Part shown: in pieces, positions 16,601-32,721 of the stretch
Layout of the letters: each line of letters opens with the position of its first letter
Numbering within the stretch: position 1 is the first letter of the stretch
DNA from: Arthrobacter sp. V1I7
GTDB lineage: Bacteria; Actinomycetota; Actinomycetes; Actinomycetales; Micrococcaceae
Length of the DNA stretch: 64,000 bases
Direction of reading: 5' to 3'
Assembly (NCBI RefSeq): GCF_030817015.1
Contig: NZ_JAUSYS010000001.1
Coordinates: 1,116,001-1,180,000, forward strand
Position numbers and translations under genes: made by a program
Notes under the pieces: generated by a model
Database searches by the model: none
Seen by the model: only the letters and a program-made list of their open reading frames with translations
What the model was told of the DNA's origin: nothing

Positions 16601-18620
16601 CTCCGGGGGATCGGTCGGATACGACCACAAGGCCATGGGCATCACGGCCCGCGGCGCCTGGGAATCGGTCAAACGCCACTTCAGCGAGCTGGATCTCGAC
16701 ACCCAGTCCGAGCCGTTCACCGTGGTCGGCGTCGGCGACATGTCCGGCGACGTTTTCGGCAACGGCATGCTCCTCTCCAAGCACATCCGCCTGGTGGCGG
16801 CCTTCGACCACCGGCACATCTTCCTCGACCCGATCCCGGACGAGGCGGTGTCCTTCGCCGAGCGCCAGCGGCTCTTCGAGCTGCCCCGCTCCTCATGGGA
16901 CGACTACGACAAGTCGCTCATCAGCGAAGGCGGCGGCGTGTTCGCGCGCCAGGCCAAGTCGATTCCGGTCTCGGCGCAGGTGCGCGAAGCGCTGGGGCTG
17001 CCGGACGGCACCACCCGGCTCAGCCCGCCGGAACTGCTCCGCGCGATCCTGCTCGCCCCGGCCGACCTGTTGTACAACGGCGGCATCGGCACCTACGTCA
17101 AGGCCAGCACTGAAACGAATGCCGAGGTCGGAGACAAGGCCAACGACGCCATCCGGGTCGACGGCCGCGACCTGCGGGTCAAGGTCGTCGGCGAAGGCGG
17201 CAACCTGGGCATGACGCAGCGCGGACGCATCGAGGCGGCGCTCCAGGGCGTCATCCTGAACACGGATGCCATCGACAACTCGGCCGGTGTGGACTGCTCG
17301 GACCACGAGGTCAACATCAAGATCTTCGTGGACCGGATGGTGGCCGCGGGGAAGCTTGATCCCGCCGAACGCTCCGAATTCCTGTCCTCGATGACGGACG
17401 AAGTGGCACGGCTGGTGCTCCAGGACAACATCGACCAGAACATCCTGCTGCTCAACGACCGCATGCGGGTCTCCGAATGGAGCCCGAGCTACGAGCGCCT
17501 GATGGACTGGCTCGAGAAGTCGGCGGACCTCAAGCGCGATCTGGAGGCGCTGCCGACCACGGAGACGCTGAAGGAACGCCTCGAACAGGGGCAGGGGCTG
17601 ACCTCGCCGGAGCTGTCCGTGCTGGCCGCCTACGCCAAGATCGAGCTCACAACGGCGCTGCGGGACAGTTCACTGTCCGAGGATCCGTGGTTCCGTCAGA
17701 CGCTCCGGGCGTACTTCCCGAAGCAGTTGCGGGAAAGGTTCGACGCCGAACTGGACACCCACCCGCTGCGCCGGGAAATCATCGCGACCGTGGTGGCTAA
17801 CGACATGATCAACATGGGCGGCATCACCTTCGCGTTCCGGGCCATGGAGGAGACCTCGGCCACCGAGGCCGCCGTCGCCAGGGCGTTTGTGGCACTCCGG
17901 GAGGTGTACGAGCTGGACATCATGGTCGCCGAACTCAATGAGCTGCCGGCATCCTTCCCGACCGAGCACTGGAGCACCGTCCACCTGGACATCCGCCGGC
18001 TCCTGGACCGGGCCGTGCGCTGGGTCCTGAGCCAGAGCAACGCGTCCCGGCCCATCGCCGAGATCGTGGGGGAATTCAAGCCCCTGATGGACCCGATGCG
18101 CGCACGGCTCCTCGACTACCTGCGTGGCGACGACCGTGCCCGGGTGACCGAATGGCTGGAGAAGGCGCGCAGCTGGGAACTGCCGGAAGACCTCGCCCAC
18201 CGCTGGGCGGAACTGTTCGAGAGTTTCGTGCTGCTGGACATTGCCAAGATCGTGCACGTCAGCGCGGAGCCCCTGGAGAGCATCGCGCATGTGTACTACA
18301 CGGTGTTTGACCGCTTCCACGCGGATTCCCTGCTGGAACGAATCACCAAGCTGCCCAGGAATGACCGCTGGCAGGCACTGGCACGCGCGGCCCTGCGCGA
18401 TGATCTGTACTCAACGGTGTCCGACATGACGATCGCGGTGCTCGGGACGACGCCTCCCGGCGCCACGGCAGAGGAGCGGCTGGCCCTGTGGGAAAGCCAG
18501 AATGCCGATCAGCTGGACCGGGCCAGGAACATGTTCGACGAGGTCAACGCCCTCGAAGCCGATGACATGGCCTCCCTGTCGGTAGCATTGAGGCTCTTGA
18601 GGTCAATCGTTCGACGCTAA
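13632..18620 (+). CDS. gdh: NAD-specific glutamate dehydrogenase, large (180-kDa) class
   Basis: This 1662-aa enzyme of the GDH-180 class (as in Streptomyces and mycobacterial Rv2476c) interconverts glutamate and 2-oxoglutarate plus ammonia using NAD, mainly to catabolise glutamate. ACT-like regulatory segments fill the N-terminal half. The catalytic core has GGLRWSDRREDFRTE (about 858-872) and the Lys-containing PTGAKGGFY near residue 890. The NAD-binding part has GEGGNLGMTQ (about 1185). An Ala/Gly/Pro/Glu-rich low-complexity linker at about 510-556 is unusual. ATG 13632 has GGAGG nine bases upstream and is preferred over TTG 13626, which would be only three bases away. Confidence 0.95.
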   Translation: MSSRSNVEDQPVSIGAGEGYFADYYEHLAEEDARAYPPEVLTARAETHRQAAAKRQPGVPNIVIVDEPDCSVVYIVTDDMPFLVDSVNAELVRQKSPIHLVMHPLFVVTRNRATGELVKIARVPSHLGFSSGDTAAMPNLSHLIAEGDNASHMESWIAVEIDRADEASHAELVAGLSRVLAGVRAAVEDWPKMRDKAQEIARDLDKVANPAQIVELRQAQELLRWLDDGNFTFLGYREYDLKNESGEDVLEPRDESGLGLLRGGTDTPHQIQHLTETGRKKAREKRALVITKANSRSTVHRPAYLDYIGVKSFDAAGNVNGERRFIGLFATTAYAGSVRDIPVVREKVAAVLRDAGFPPDSHSGKDLLGILETYPRDELFQIEIPDLAAIATGIQRLQERRRTRLFLRPDIYGRFMSALVYLPRDRYTTNVRLRIEEELRETFNAVSIDYEARMTESALARLFFRIRLPKGADVGNISSDELEKRLVRAARSWSEGISEVLHARGHGIGHATKAAAGETAAAGEPATGGGTAPTGEPAAPGGTAPESATGDATEKELAAIWAEAFPASYRVDYEVEDALQDIARFEKYGAAAERAGAGVREEPGVHVYLPEGAGATLEEDARVKLYMLEPKSLSQILPYFHNLGLEVLDERPFEIETADQRDFFLYDLGLKYPAGVDPLTTGQRLAESFGAAVSGAVESDSFDRLVLREGLHWRQVVVLRAYAKYMRQMGNTNSFEFMSDTLLGNPEVTRALNALFAARFDPSLGGVEGRTRQDAVRAELDAAIDQVATLDADRVLRTFANLIQATLRTNYYQNKTHVSFKLNPAVIDGLPFPRPMFEIWVYSPRVEGVHLRFGKVARGGLRWSDRREDFRTEILGLVKAQTVKNAVIVPTGAKGGFYAKQLPDPAVDRSAWMAEGIESYKTFIRGLLDITDNLITGPDGETLVPPADIVRHDDDDSYLVVAADKGTASFSDIANGLAAEYGFWLGDAFASGGSVGYDHKAMGITARGAWESVKRHFSELDLDTQSEPFTVVGVGDMSGDVFGNGMLLSKHIRLVAAFDHRHIFLDPIPDEAVSFAERQRLFELPRSSWDDYDKSLISEGGGVFARQAKSIPVSAQVREALGLPDGTTRLSPPELLRAILLAPADLLYNGGIGTYVKASTETNAEVGDKANDAIRVDGRDLRVKVVGEGGNLGMTQRGRIEAALQGVILNTDAIDNSAGVDCSDHEVNIKIFVDRMVAAGKLDPAERSEFLSSMTDEVARLVLQDNIDQNILLLNDRMRVSEWSPSYERLMDWLEKSADLKRDLEALPTTETLKERLEQGQGLTSPELSVLAAYAKIELTTALRDSSLSEDPWFRQTLRAYFPKQLRERFDAELDTHPLRREIIATVVANDMINMGGITFAFRAMEETSATEAAVARAFVALREVYELDIMVAELNELPASFPTEHWSTVHLDIRRLLDRAVRWVLSQSNASRPIAEIVGEFKPLMDPMRARLLDYLRGDDRARVTEWLEKARSWELPEDLAHRWAELFESFVLLDIAKIVHVSAEPLESIAHVYYTVFDRFHADSLLERITKLPRNDRWQALARAALRDDLYSTVSDMTIAVLGTTPPGATAEERLALWESQNADQLDRARNMFDEVNALEADDMASLSVALRLLRSIVRR

Positions 18621-18659
18621 CAGCACACTGGTGCTGGCCGCGTCGCAAATGGAGGTGCT

Positions 18660-20126
18660 GTGGCAATCTTTACGGACCCTATCAGGGAGCATGCTGATTT
18701 CGGCCCGGGGGATGCCGAGTGGCTGCACCTCCTGGTCGGCGACTGGCAGATGGTCGCCGACCTGGCATTCGCGGACCTGGCGCTCTGGTTCCCGCACCCC
18801 GAGTTCGGCTACGTTGCGCTCGCACACGTCCGCCCCTCCACCACGCATACGGTGTTTCACACCGACTTCGTGGGGGAGGGGATCCGGTCGGACCTGAAAC
18901 CGCTGGTCGACAAGGCCTGGGAGAGCCACGCGATTGAGCGCTCCAACGAGACCAACTGGAGCAGCGACATGGCCTTGAGGGTCGAGGCCGTGCCGATGGT
19001 CCGCAACGGCCGGACGCTCGCCATCGTCACGACCCACATGGATCTTTCCAGCTCCCGCATGCCATCCCGGCTGGAGCTCACTTACCGGCAGTGCGCCTAC
19101 GACCTGTTGCGGATGGGCACCCTGGGGCTGTGGCCGGACTTTGCCTCGCCCACGGGCTCCCGCCGGGGCGCGCCCCGGGTCGGTGACGGCCTGATCCGGC
19201 TCGACGCGGAGGGGATTGTCCAGTACGCCAGCCCCAATGGTGTGTCTGCCTTCCGGCGCCTCGGCGGTGAGTCGCTGGAAGGCCGGAGCCTGGCCGAAGT
19301 GACGGCGGGGCTCCTGAAGGACCGGCGCATGGTCGATGAAACGTTGCCCCTGGTGGTCACGGGTCGGATGCCGTGGCGCAGTGAAATCGAATCCCGCGGA
19401 GTCAGCCTCTCGCTGCGGGCGATCCCGCTGCGGGACGAGGAGCACCGGTTCGGGGCTCTCGTCCTGTGCCGCGATGTTTCGGAGCTGCGCCGGCGGGAGA
19501 TGGAACTCGTCACCAAGGACGCCACGATCCGCGAGATCCACCACCGGGTCAAGAACAACCTGCAGACCGTGGCCGCACTGCTGCGGATGCAGTCCCGCCG
19601 CATGGTCAGCGATGAGGCCAAGCAGGGGCTCGAACAAGCCATGCGCCGGGTGGCGACGATCGCCCTGGTGCACGAAACACTGTCCCAGGGTCTGACCCAG
19701 AGCGTTGATTTCGATGAGCTGATCGGGCGGCAGTTCCGGCTGTCCGCCGAGGTGGCCTCACCGTCCCAGCAGGTAAAGACGCAGCGCTCCGGCCTGTTCG
19801 GTGAGCTGCCGAGTGACTTCGCCACCCCGCTGGCCCTTGTGATCAACGAGCTGGTGACGAACGCCGTCGAGCACGGGCTGGAGGGGCGCGCCGGCACCGT
19901 CTCGCTGATCGCAGACCGCTCGGAAAGCGAGGACGGCGACGAACTGCTGACCGTGACCGTGGCGGACGACGGTGTGGGCATTCCCGAAACGCCCTATGTG
20001 GAAGGCCTGGGCCTGCAGATCGTGCGCACCCTCGTCACGAGTGAGCTGGGTGGAAGCATCCAATGGACAGCACGGGAAGGCGGCGGTACGGCCGTGCAGA
20101 TTGTCCTGAGCCTGGCCACCAACTAG
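18660..20126 (+). CDS. pdtaS: PdtaS-like cytosolic sensor histidine kinase
   Basis: This 488-aa kinase has an N-terminal GAF-like sensor (about 1-150), a PAS domain (about 170-280), a HisKA_2 dimerisation domain with IREIHHRVKNNLQTVAALLR (about 290-310) and an ATPase domain to the end (VINELVTNAVEHG; VADDGVGIPE). No membrane span is seen, so it is cytosolic. It matches mycobacterial PdtaS (Rv3220c), partner of the RNA-binding antiterminator PdtaR, and as there it lies tail-to-tail with whiB1. GTG 18660 has GGAGG only four bases upstream, which is short but gives the family's N-terminus. pdtaR is not in the window. Confidence 0.9.
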   Translation: MAIFTDPIREHADFGPGDAEWLHLLVGDWQMVADLAFADLALWFPHPEFGYVALAHVRPSTTHTVFHTDFVGEGIRSDLKPLVDKAWESHAIERSNETNWSSDMALRVEAVPMVRNGRTLAIVTTHMDLSSSRMPSRLELTYRQCAYDLLRMGTLGLWPDFASPTGSRRGAPRVGDGLIRLDAEGIVQYASPNGVSAFRRLGGESLEGRSLAEVTAGLLKDRRMVDETLPLVVTGRMPWRSEIESRGVSLSLRAIPLRDEEHRFGALVLCRDVSELRRREMELVTKDATIREIHHRVKNNLQTVAALLRMQSRRMVSDEAKQGLEQAMRRVATIALVHETLSQGLTQSVDFDELIGRQFRLSAEVASPSQQVKTQRSGLFGELPSDFATPLALVINELVTNAVEHGLEGRAGTVSLIADRSESEDGDELLTVTVADDGVGIPETPYVEGLGLQIVRTLVTSELGGSIQWTAREGGGTAVQIVLSLATN

Positions 20127-20204
20127 GCGGGCGCCAGGAGCTGGTCCTGACCGGACACGGGCGGGTCGTCGCCGCCGGAGCGGCGCCGTTCGCCGACGAT
20201 AATA

Positions 20205-20243
20205 AAGCAAGGGCCGCAGACCTGAGGTCTGCGGCCCTTGCTT
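20205..20243 (-). terminator. Terminator of whiB1 (also faces pdtaS)
   Basis: An 18-bp perfect stem (20205-20222 with 20226-20243) with a 3-base loop lies between the convergent pdtaS and whiB1. On the minus strand it is followed by TTTATTATC, so it mainly serves whiB1. Confidence 0.85.
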
Positions 20244-20286
20244 CTGTCCCGCCCGCGGCGGAACGTCCGGCCCGAAGGCGGAAAAA

Positions 20287-20535
20287 TCAGGAGGCGCGGC
20301 GGGCGCGTGCTGCGCGGCGCTTCAGGGCACGGCGCTCGTCTTCGCTCATGCCGCCCCAGACACCGGCATCCTGGCCGGATTCGAGCGCCCACTGCAGGCA
20401 CGTATCCACCACCGGGCAACGCCGGCAGACGCTTTTGGCTTCCTCGATCTGCAGGAGGGCAGGGCCGGTGTTTCCTACCGGGAAGAACAGCTCCGGGTCC
20501 TTGTCAAGGCACGCTGCGCGGTTACGCCAATCCAT
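20287..20535 (-). CDS. whiB1: Iron-sulfur transcription factor WhiB1
   Basis: This 82-aa WhiB-family protein has the four cluster cysteines C9, C37, C40 and C46 (CxxC...C pattern CRRCPVVDTC), the GVWGG turn and a basic C-terminal helix (RRALKRRAARARRAS). WhiB1 holds a nitric-oxide-sensitive [4Fe-4S] cluster, binds the primary sigma factor and is essential in mycobacteria. The paralogue assignment rests on the pdtaS neighbourhood (Rv3219-Rv3220c). Upstream are a TAACGT -10 (minus strand, 20569-20564) and a CRP-type site at 20578-20593. Confidence 0.93.
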   Translation of the reverse strand: MDWRNRAACLDKDPELFFPVGNTGPALLQIEEAKSVCRRCPVVDTCLQWALESGQDAGVWGGMSEDERRALKRRAARARRAS

Positions 20536-20563
20536 GCTGATCAGTCACTCCATTCCTGGGAAC

Positions 20564-20569
20564 ACGTTA
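20564..20569 (-). promoter_or_regulatory. Candidate -10 element of whiB1
   Basis: On the minus strand the hexamer is TAACGT, predicting a start near 20557, 22 bases before the whiB1 ATG. Confidence 0.4.
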
Positions 20570-20577
20570 AATGCCTT

Positions 20578-20593
20578 TGTGAAATTATTCACT
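20578..20593. promoter_or_regulatory. CRP/GlxR-type operator upstream of whiB1
   Basis: TGTGA-AATTAT-TCACT differs from the consensus TGTGA-N6-TCACA only at the last base. It lies 43 bases upstream of the whiB1 start, centred about 28 bases before the predicted transcript start. In mycobacteria whiB1 is a known target of the cAMP receptor protein Rv3676, which supports a cAMP-linked role here. Confidence 0.7.
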
Positions 20594-20601
20594 AGAGGCT
20601 T

Positions 20602-20626
20602 CATAAGAAAAGGGCCCTCTGGGCCC
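20602..20626 (-). terminator. Leftward hairpin-T-run, possible terminator of the FtsK-like gene
   Basis: GGGCCC-TCT-GGGCCC (20612-20626) read on the minus strand is followed by TTTTCTT. It lies about 250 bases beyond the stop of the leftward FHA-FtsK-like gene and would insulate whiB1 from it. Confidence 0.45.
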
Positions 20627-20653
20627 CCTCGGTCATCTGAATTAAGCGTGTCA

Positions 20654-20672
20654 TGTTAACGCTGTGTAAACA
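20654..20672. promoter_or_regulatory. Inverted repeat TGTTAAC-N5-GTAAACA, possible operator
   Basis: The two 7-base arms match at six of seven positions. The element is 9 bp before a TAGGCT hexamer (20681-20686) that could serve as a rightward -10. The binding protein is unknown. Confidence 0.4.
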
Positions 20673-20761
20673 AGGGGTAATAGGCTTCTAAATGCCCTGG
20701 AATCGTGAGCTATGCATCACATTGGCTGGCGGCGCCTTCGCCTTTAGTCGACTATGTCCGG

Positions 20762-20773
20762 TACTGTGCCAGT
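20762..20773 (+). promoter_or_regulatory. Candidate -10 for a leaderless start at 20774
   Basis: TACTGT (20762-20767) is followed by six bases and GTG 20774, the same geometry as the leaderless start at 10623. No Shine-Dalgarno sequence precedes the GTG. Confidence 0.45.
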
Positions 20774-20878
20774 GTGTCAAGACCCCCCGAGAACCCTCCC
20801 GCAGCTACCGGACCGGGCATTGACGGCCCGGAAGGCCCGCGCGGCCGGGGCGCCGTGCGGCCGGCGGGCATTGTCGTC

Positions 20879-28928
<8,050 letters not shown>

Positions 28929-29798
28929 ATGGCAGGTCAGACCGACCAGCTCGTCAAACCCGGAAGCGGGCGGGGTCTCCTCGACGTCTACGGTGACCGG
29001 TTCCTGTTGAAGTTGCTGGTGCGCAAGGAAATCAAGGTGCGCTACCGCGGCTCGGTACTCGGGTTGCTCTGGTCGTACGTCAAGCCGCTCGTGCAGTTCC
29101 TGATCTACTTCGTGGCGCTGGGCATCTTCCTCAATCTCCAGCGGGGCACGCCGAACTATGCGATCTATCTGTTCGCCGGCATCGTCCTGGTGAACTTCTT
29201 CACGGAGTCGCTCTCGAACGCCACCCGCTCGATCGTGGACAACCGCGACCTGATCCGGAAGATCTACCTGCCGCGGGAACTTTTCCCGGTGTCCACGGTG
29301 TGGGTGTCGGCGGCCCATTTCCTGCCCCAGCTGCTGGTGCTGATCGGCGCCTGCCTGGTGGTGGGCTGGACGCCGTCGATCCTGCAACTGGCAGCCGTGG
29401 TCCTGATCTTCCTGATGGTCGCGGTGCTCGCGGCCGGCCTGGGCCTGATGTTCGGGGCGATCAATGTCTACTTCCGCGATTCCGAGAACATCGTGGACAT
29501 GATCGTGATGATCGTGACCTGGGCGTCTCCGGTCCTGTATGTCTGGTCGATGGTCGAACGCGTGATGGGACCGTGGTTCTGGATCTACCAGCTGAACCCG
29601 ATGACGGTCGCCGTCGAAGTTTTCCACTGGGCCTTCTGGGAACCGACCCTCAAAGCAGACCAGCTCGTGCCCGGCACCATGCCGCCAGACCTGCTGACTC
29701 TCTGGCTTCCCGTCGCCATGCTGGTAACGATCGTGGTCCTGTTCCTCGGACAGCTGACGTTCCGCCGGCTCGCCGTCCACTTTGCCCAGGAGCTCTAA
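28929..29798 (+). CDS. wzm: Polysaccharide ABC exporter, permease
   Basis: This 289-aa ABC-2 permease of the Wzm/TagG type has six predicted spans, including LIYFVALGIFLNL, ILQLAAVVLIFLMVAVLAAG, MIVMIVTWASPVLYV and a last one near 255-275. With the ATPase encoded next it should flip or export a lipid-linked glycan. The ATG abuts the glfT2-like stop with no gap, so it is surely cotranscribed. Its closest mycobacterial counterparts are Rv3783 and Rv3781, linked to galactan export. Confidence 0.92.
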   Translation: MAGQTDQLVKPGSGRGLLDVYGDRFLLKLLVRKEIKVRYRGSVLGLLWSYVKPLVQFLIYFVALGIFLNLQRGTPNYAIYLFAGIVLVNFFTESLSNATRSIVDNRDLIRKIYLPRELFPVSTVWVSAAHFLPQLLVLIGACLVVGWTPSILQLAAVVLIFLMVAVLAAGLGLMFGAINVYFRDSENIVDMIVMIVTWASPVLYVWSMVERVMGPWFWIYQLNPMTVAVEVFHWAFWEPTLKADQLVPGTMPPDLLTLWLPVAMLVTIVVLFLGQLTFRRLAVHFAQEL

Positions 29799-29799
29799 G

Positions 29800-30552
29800 A
29801 TGACAGCCCACGGACACGTCGCGATCAGCTGCGAAAGCCTCCGGAAGCAGTTCGTTCTGCGTCACACCCGGTCCCTGAAGGAAGCCCTCGTGTGGCTCGT
29901 GAAGGGTCGCAAGGGGGACCTGTCAAAGAAATTCCTTGCCCTGAAGGACGTCTCCCTTGAGGTCAAACAGGGCGAGACGGTTGCCCTGCTGGGGCTCAAC
30001 GGTTCGGGCAAGTCGACCCTCCTGAAGCTGATCTCCGGCGTGCTGCAGCCCGACGGCGGGATGGTGCGCACCAGGGGCCGCGTCGCGGGACTGATCGAGG
30101 TCGGCGCCGGCTTCCACCACGACCTCAGCGGACGGGACAACGTCTACCTCAACGGCGCGATCCTCGGCATGACCGAGAAACAGATCGACGAGAAGTTCGA
30201 CTCGATCGTGGAATTCTCCGAAATCGGGGAGTTCATCGACACGGAGGTGAAGTTCTACTCCTCGGGCATGTACCTCCGGCTCGCGTTCTCCATCGCGGTG
30301 CACACCGACCCTGAAGTCTTCCTCATCGACGAGATCCTCGCCGTGGGCGACGAGCCGTTCCAGCGAAAATGCATCGCCAAGATCAAGGAACTCTCGGACA
30401 AGGGCAAGACGCTGTTCGTGGTCAGCCACGACCTGGACCTGGTCGCGACCGTCTGTGAACGCGGCGTGCTCCTGGAGCACGGCGAGATCGTCATGGACGG
30501 GGAAGTGCACGAGGTCGTCGGCGAACTCCGGCGGAGGTCCGTCTCGCTGTAA
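29800..30552 (+). CDS. wzt: Polysaccharide ABC exporter, ATPase
   Basis: This 250-aa ABC ATPase has Walker A LNGSGKST (about 66-73) and Walker B VFLIDEILAVGDE. The signature reads YSSGMYLRLAF instead of LSGGQ, which is typical of the Wzt/TagH group. It lacks the C-terminal carbohydrate-binding extension of O9a-type Wzt, so substrate choice probably does not depend on a terminal cap. The start is one base after the permease stop; an in-frame upstream ATG would overlap the permease and lacks family support. Confidence 0.93.
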   Translation: MTAHGHVAISCESLRKQFVLRHTRSLKEALVWLVKGRKGDLSKKFLALKDVSLEVKQGETVALLGLNGSGKSTLLKLISGVLQPDGGMVRTRGRVAGLIEVGAGFHHDLSGRDNVYLNGAILGMTEKQIDEKFDSIVEFSEIGEFIDTEVKFYSSGMYLRLAFSIAVHTDPEVFLIDEILAVGDEPFQRKCIAKIKELSDKGKTLFVVSHDLDLVATVCERGVLLEHGEIVMDGEVHEVVGELRRRSVSL

Positions 30553-30588
30553 CGGCGTGGCCGCGTTCCGCCCCGCCAGGGCGTCCGC

Positions 30589-30594
30589 TAGGCT
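30589..30594 (+). promoter_or_regulatory. Candidate -10 of the LGFP-repeat gene
   Basis: TAGGCT predicts a start near 30601 and a leader of about 45 bases. TTCCGC lies 17 bases upstream as a weak -35. Confidence 0.45.
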
Positions 30595-30645
30595 TGGGCC
30601 GAAACGGGGGGTTGAGCCCCGTCCTTGGGGGAGGCGGGAGCAAAG

Positions 30646-32721
30646 ATGGCTGTTGTTGGTTCCAACGAGCGAGGAAACAGGCGCCGGAGGTTCGCCTGGC
30701 CGGCATCGCTGAGGTTAGCCACGAAAGCGGCGGCGCTCACGGTCACAGCCGGCATCCTGGCGGCCAGCCTGGCGCAGGGTGCCCTGGCAGCCGACGACAC
30801 GAAGGACCCTGCACCGACGCAGCAGTCCACCGGCCAGCCCACAGCGGCGACACCGGCAGCGGCGACACCGGCTGCGACGCAGCCGGCCGATGCGTCCGGC
30901 ACTGCGGCGGCACCGACGCCGGCCGCCACAGACGCCGCACCCGCCACGGACGCCGCACCCGCCACGGACGCCGCACCCGCGCCTGCTACCGCACCCGCGC
31001 CGACGGCTGCCCCATCCCGGACCACCATGCCCGCGGTGCCCTCCGCCAAGGCGACGCCTGCAACCCCGGCTCCGGCCGCCACTGCGGCTGAAGCCGGGTT
31101 CAATGTGCCCGGGGCAATCGGAGCCGAATACAAGCGCCTGGGCGGTTCCGCCGGAGCCGTCGGGCCGGCAACCGCGAGCCAGGAGTGCGGGCTGGGCGGG
31201 GGAGGCTGCCTGCAGACTTTCGCCAACGGCACGATCCTCTGGAGCGCCGCCACCGGCGCCCACCTGCTCGCCGGCGCCATCGAGACCGGCTGGCTGAAGT
31301 ACGGGGGCTCGAAAAGCTATCTGGGTTACCCCCTCGCGGCCGCCGGCTGCACCGGGGCGCGCCCGGTCTGCCACCAGAAGTTCCAGCGCGGAAGCCTGTA
31401 CAACGTCCCCGGCACCGGAACCTACCCGGTGTGGGGCGGCATCAACGCCACGTACGAATCCCTTGGCGGCATCAAGGGCTACCTCGGCTACCCCAAGGAA
31501 GCAGAGAAGTGCGGCCAGCCCGCTGCCGGCCATTGCATCCAGCACTTCCAGCGCGGCCTGATCTACTACGGTCCCGGCGGTACCTGGCAGATCTGGGGCG
31601 CCGTCGGCGCAGCCTACGACAGCCTGGGCGGCCCGGGCAGCTACCTCGGCTACCCCACCGGCGCCGAGAAATGCGGACTTGCGGGCGGGGCCTGCCGGCA
31701 GAGTTTCCAGCGGGGATCCGTCTACTTCGCCCCCGGCGCCGGGACCTTCCCGGTCTGGGGCGCCATCAATGCAAAGTACGAGGCCCACAGGGGGAGCAGC
31801 GGCTACCTCGGCTACCCCACCGGCGCCGAGAAGTGCGGGCTGCGCGGCGGCGGCTGCTCCCAGTCCTTCCAGCGCGGCAACGTCTACTACGCGGCCGGGG
31901 CAGGCACCCAGGCCGTCTGGGGCGGCGTCGGACAGTTTTACTCGGCACGCAAGGCCCAGGACGGCGCCCTCGGCTACCCGACCACGGCCGAGGCCTGCGA
32001 CCGGAGCGGTTTCTGCAGCCAGTCCTTCCAGTACGGCGTCCTGCAGTGGATTCCCGGAACCGGGGTCCGGTACCGGATCAGCACCGCGGCCTACTGCCCG
32101 GCCATCTCCACCGGCGCCGTGAAATACCGTACCGCCGACGCATCACGGGTCACCTTCGCCATCGCCGACGAATACCGCTCCACCCGTATCAACTTCATCA
32201 CCTGCGTCCGCCAGGCCGACGGCTCCTACGCGAAGGAATGGGGAGCGCTGGGTTCCGCGGGCGAATCGGGCTTCGCCGGCCCCGGTGCCGCTACCGGTCC
32301 GACCTGGCAGAAATACTCGCCCACGGGATCCTTCACCGTCACGGAAGCCTTCGGGCTAGGCAACCCGGGGACCGCGCTGGCCTACCGCAAGCTCAATCCC
32401 TACTCGCGCTGGGGCGGGCAGCTGAACGGAAACTATAATAAGTATTTCGAGTCCAGCGCCGACGTCTTCCCGGACGAGAACATGTGGTACTTCGCAACAC
32501 GCCCGTCCCGCGACTATCGCCAGGGTGTCGTCATCAACTACAACCGGCCACCGGATGCGCCGATCAGGATGAACGCAGGTTTCGCCATCTTCCTGCACGG
32601 GAACAACGTCCCGACGTGGGGTTGCATCTCGCTCAACGACGGCGACCTCCTGCAGTACCTGCGAACCGCGAATCCCGGAGACCGCTTCGTCATGGGAGTC
32701 GCTTATGACATCTTCAACTAG
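30646..32721 (+). CDS. LGFP-repeat protein with C-terminal L,D-transpeptidase-like domain
   Basis: This 691-aa protein has an Arg-rich start and a signal-like hydrophobic segment (about 25-48). An Ala/Thr/Pro linker (50-150) follows. About six LGFP-type repeats (about 150-480; motifs LGYPLAA, LGYPKEAE, LGYPTGAEK twice, LGYPTTAE) come next, then a C-terminal YkuD-like domain with H651-G and W-G-C660-I-S. LGFP repeats are thought to anchor proteins to the actinobacterial wall, and the His/Cys pair suggests peptidoglycan cross-linking or attachment. GGGAG lies five bases before ATG 30646. It follows the galactan operon and could link wall polymer and peptidoglycan functions; that is inference. 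Confidence 0.82.
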   Translation: MAVVGSNERGNRRRRFAWPASLRLATKAAALTVTAGILAASLAQGALAADDTKDPAPTQQSTGQPTAATPAAATPAATQPADASGTAAAPTPAATDAAPATDAAPATDAAPAPATAPAPTAAPSRTTMPAVPSAKATPATPAPAATAAEAGFNVPGAIGAEYKRLGGSAGAVGPATASQECGLGGGGCLQTFANGTILWSAATGAHLLAGAIETGWLKYGGSKSYLGYPLAAAGCTGARPVCHQKFQRGSLYNVPGTGTYPVWGGINATYESLGGIKGYLGYPKEAEKCGQPAAGHCIQHFQRGLIYYGPGGTWQIWGAVGAAYDSLGGPGSYLGYPTGAEKCGLAGGACRQSFQRGSVYFAPGAGTFPVWGAINAKYEAHRGSSGYLGYPTGAEKCGLRGGGCSQSFQRGNVYYAAGAGTQAVWGGVGQFYSARKAQDGALGYPTTAEACDRSGFCSQSFQYGVLQWIPGTGVRYRISTAAYCPAISTGAVKYRTADASRVTFAIADEYRSTRINFITCVRQADGSYAKEWGALGSAGESGFAGPGAATGPTWQKYSPTGSFTVTEAFGLGNPGTALAYRKLNPYSRWGGQLNGNYNKYFESSADVFPDENMWYFATRPSRDYRQGVVINYNRPPDAPIRMNAGFAIFLHGNNVPTWGCISLNDGDLLQYLRTANPGDRFVMGVAYDIFN
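30931..30984 (+). repeat. Three 18-bp tandem repeats in the linker of the LGFP gene
   Basis: GACGCCGCACCCGCCACG occurs at 30931 and 30949, and a third, partly changed copy at 30967. They encode the hexapeptide DAAPAT in the Ala/Pro/Thr linker and are probably prone to copy-number change. Confidence 0.85.

Noticed and set aside
13089..16817. A 1242-codon open frame on the minus strand
   Set aside because: It is antisense to the glutamate dehydrogenase gene, has the composition of a reversed coding frame and no domain; high G+C creates such shadows.
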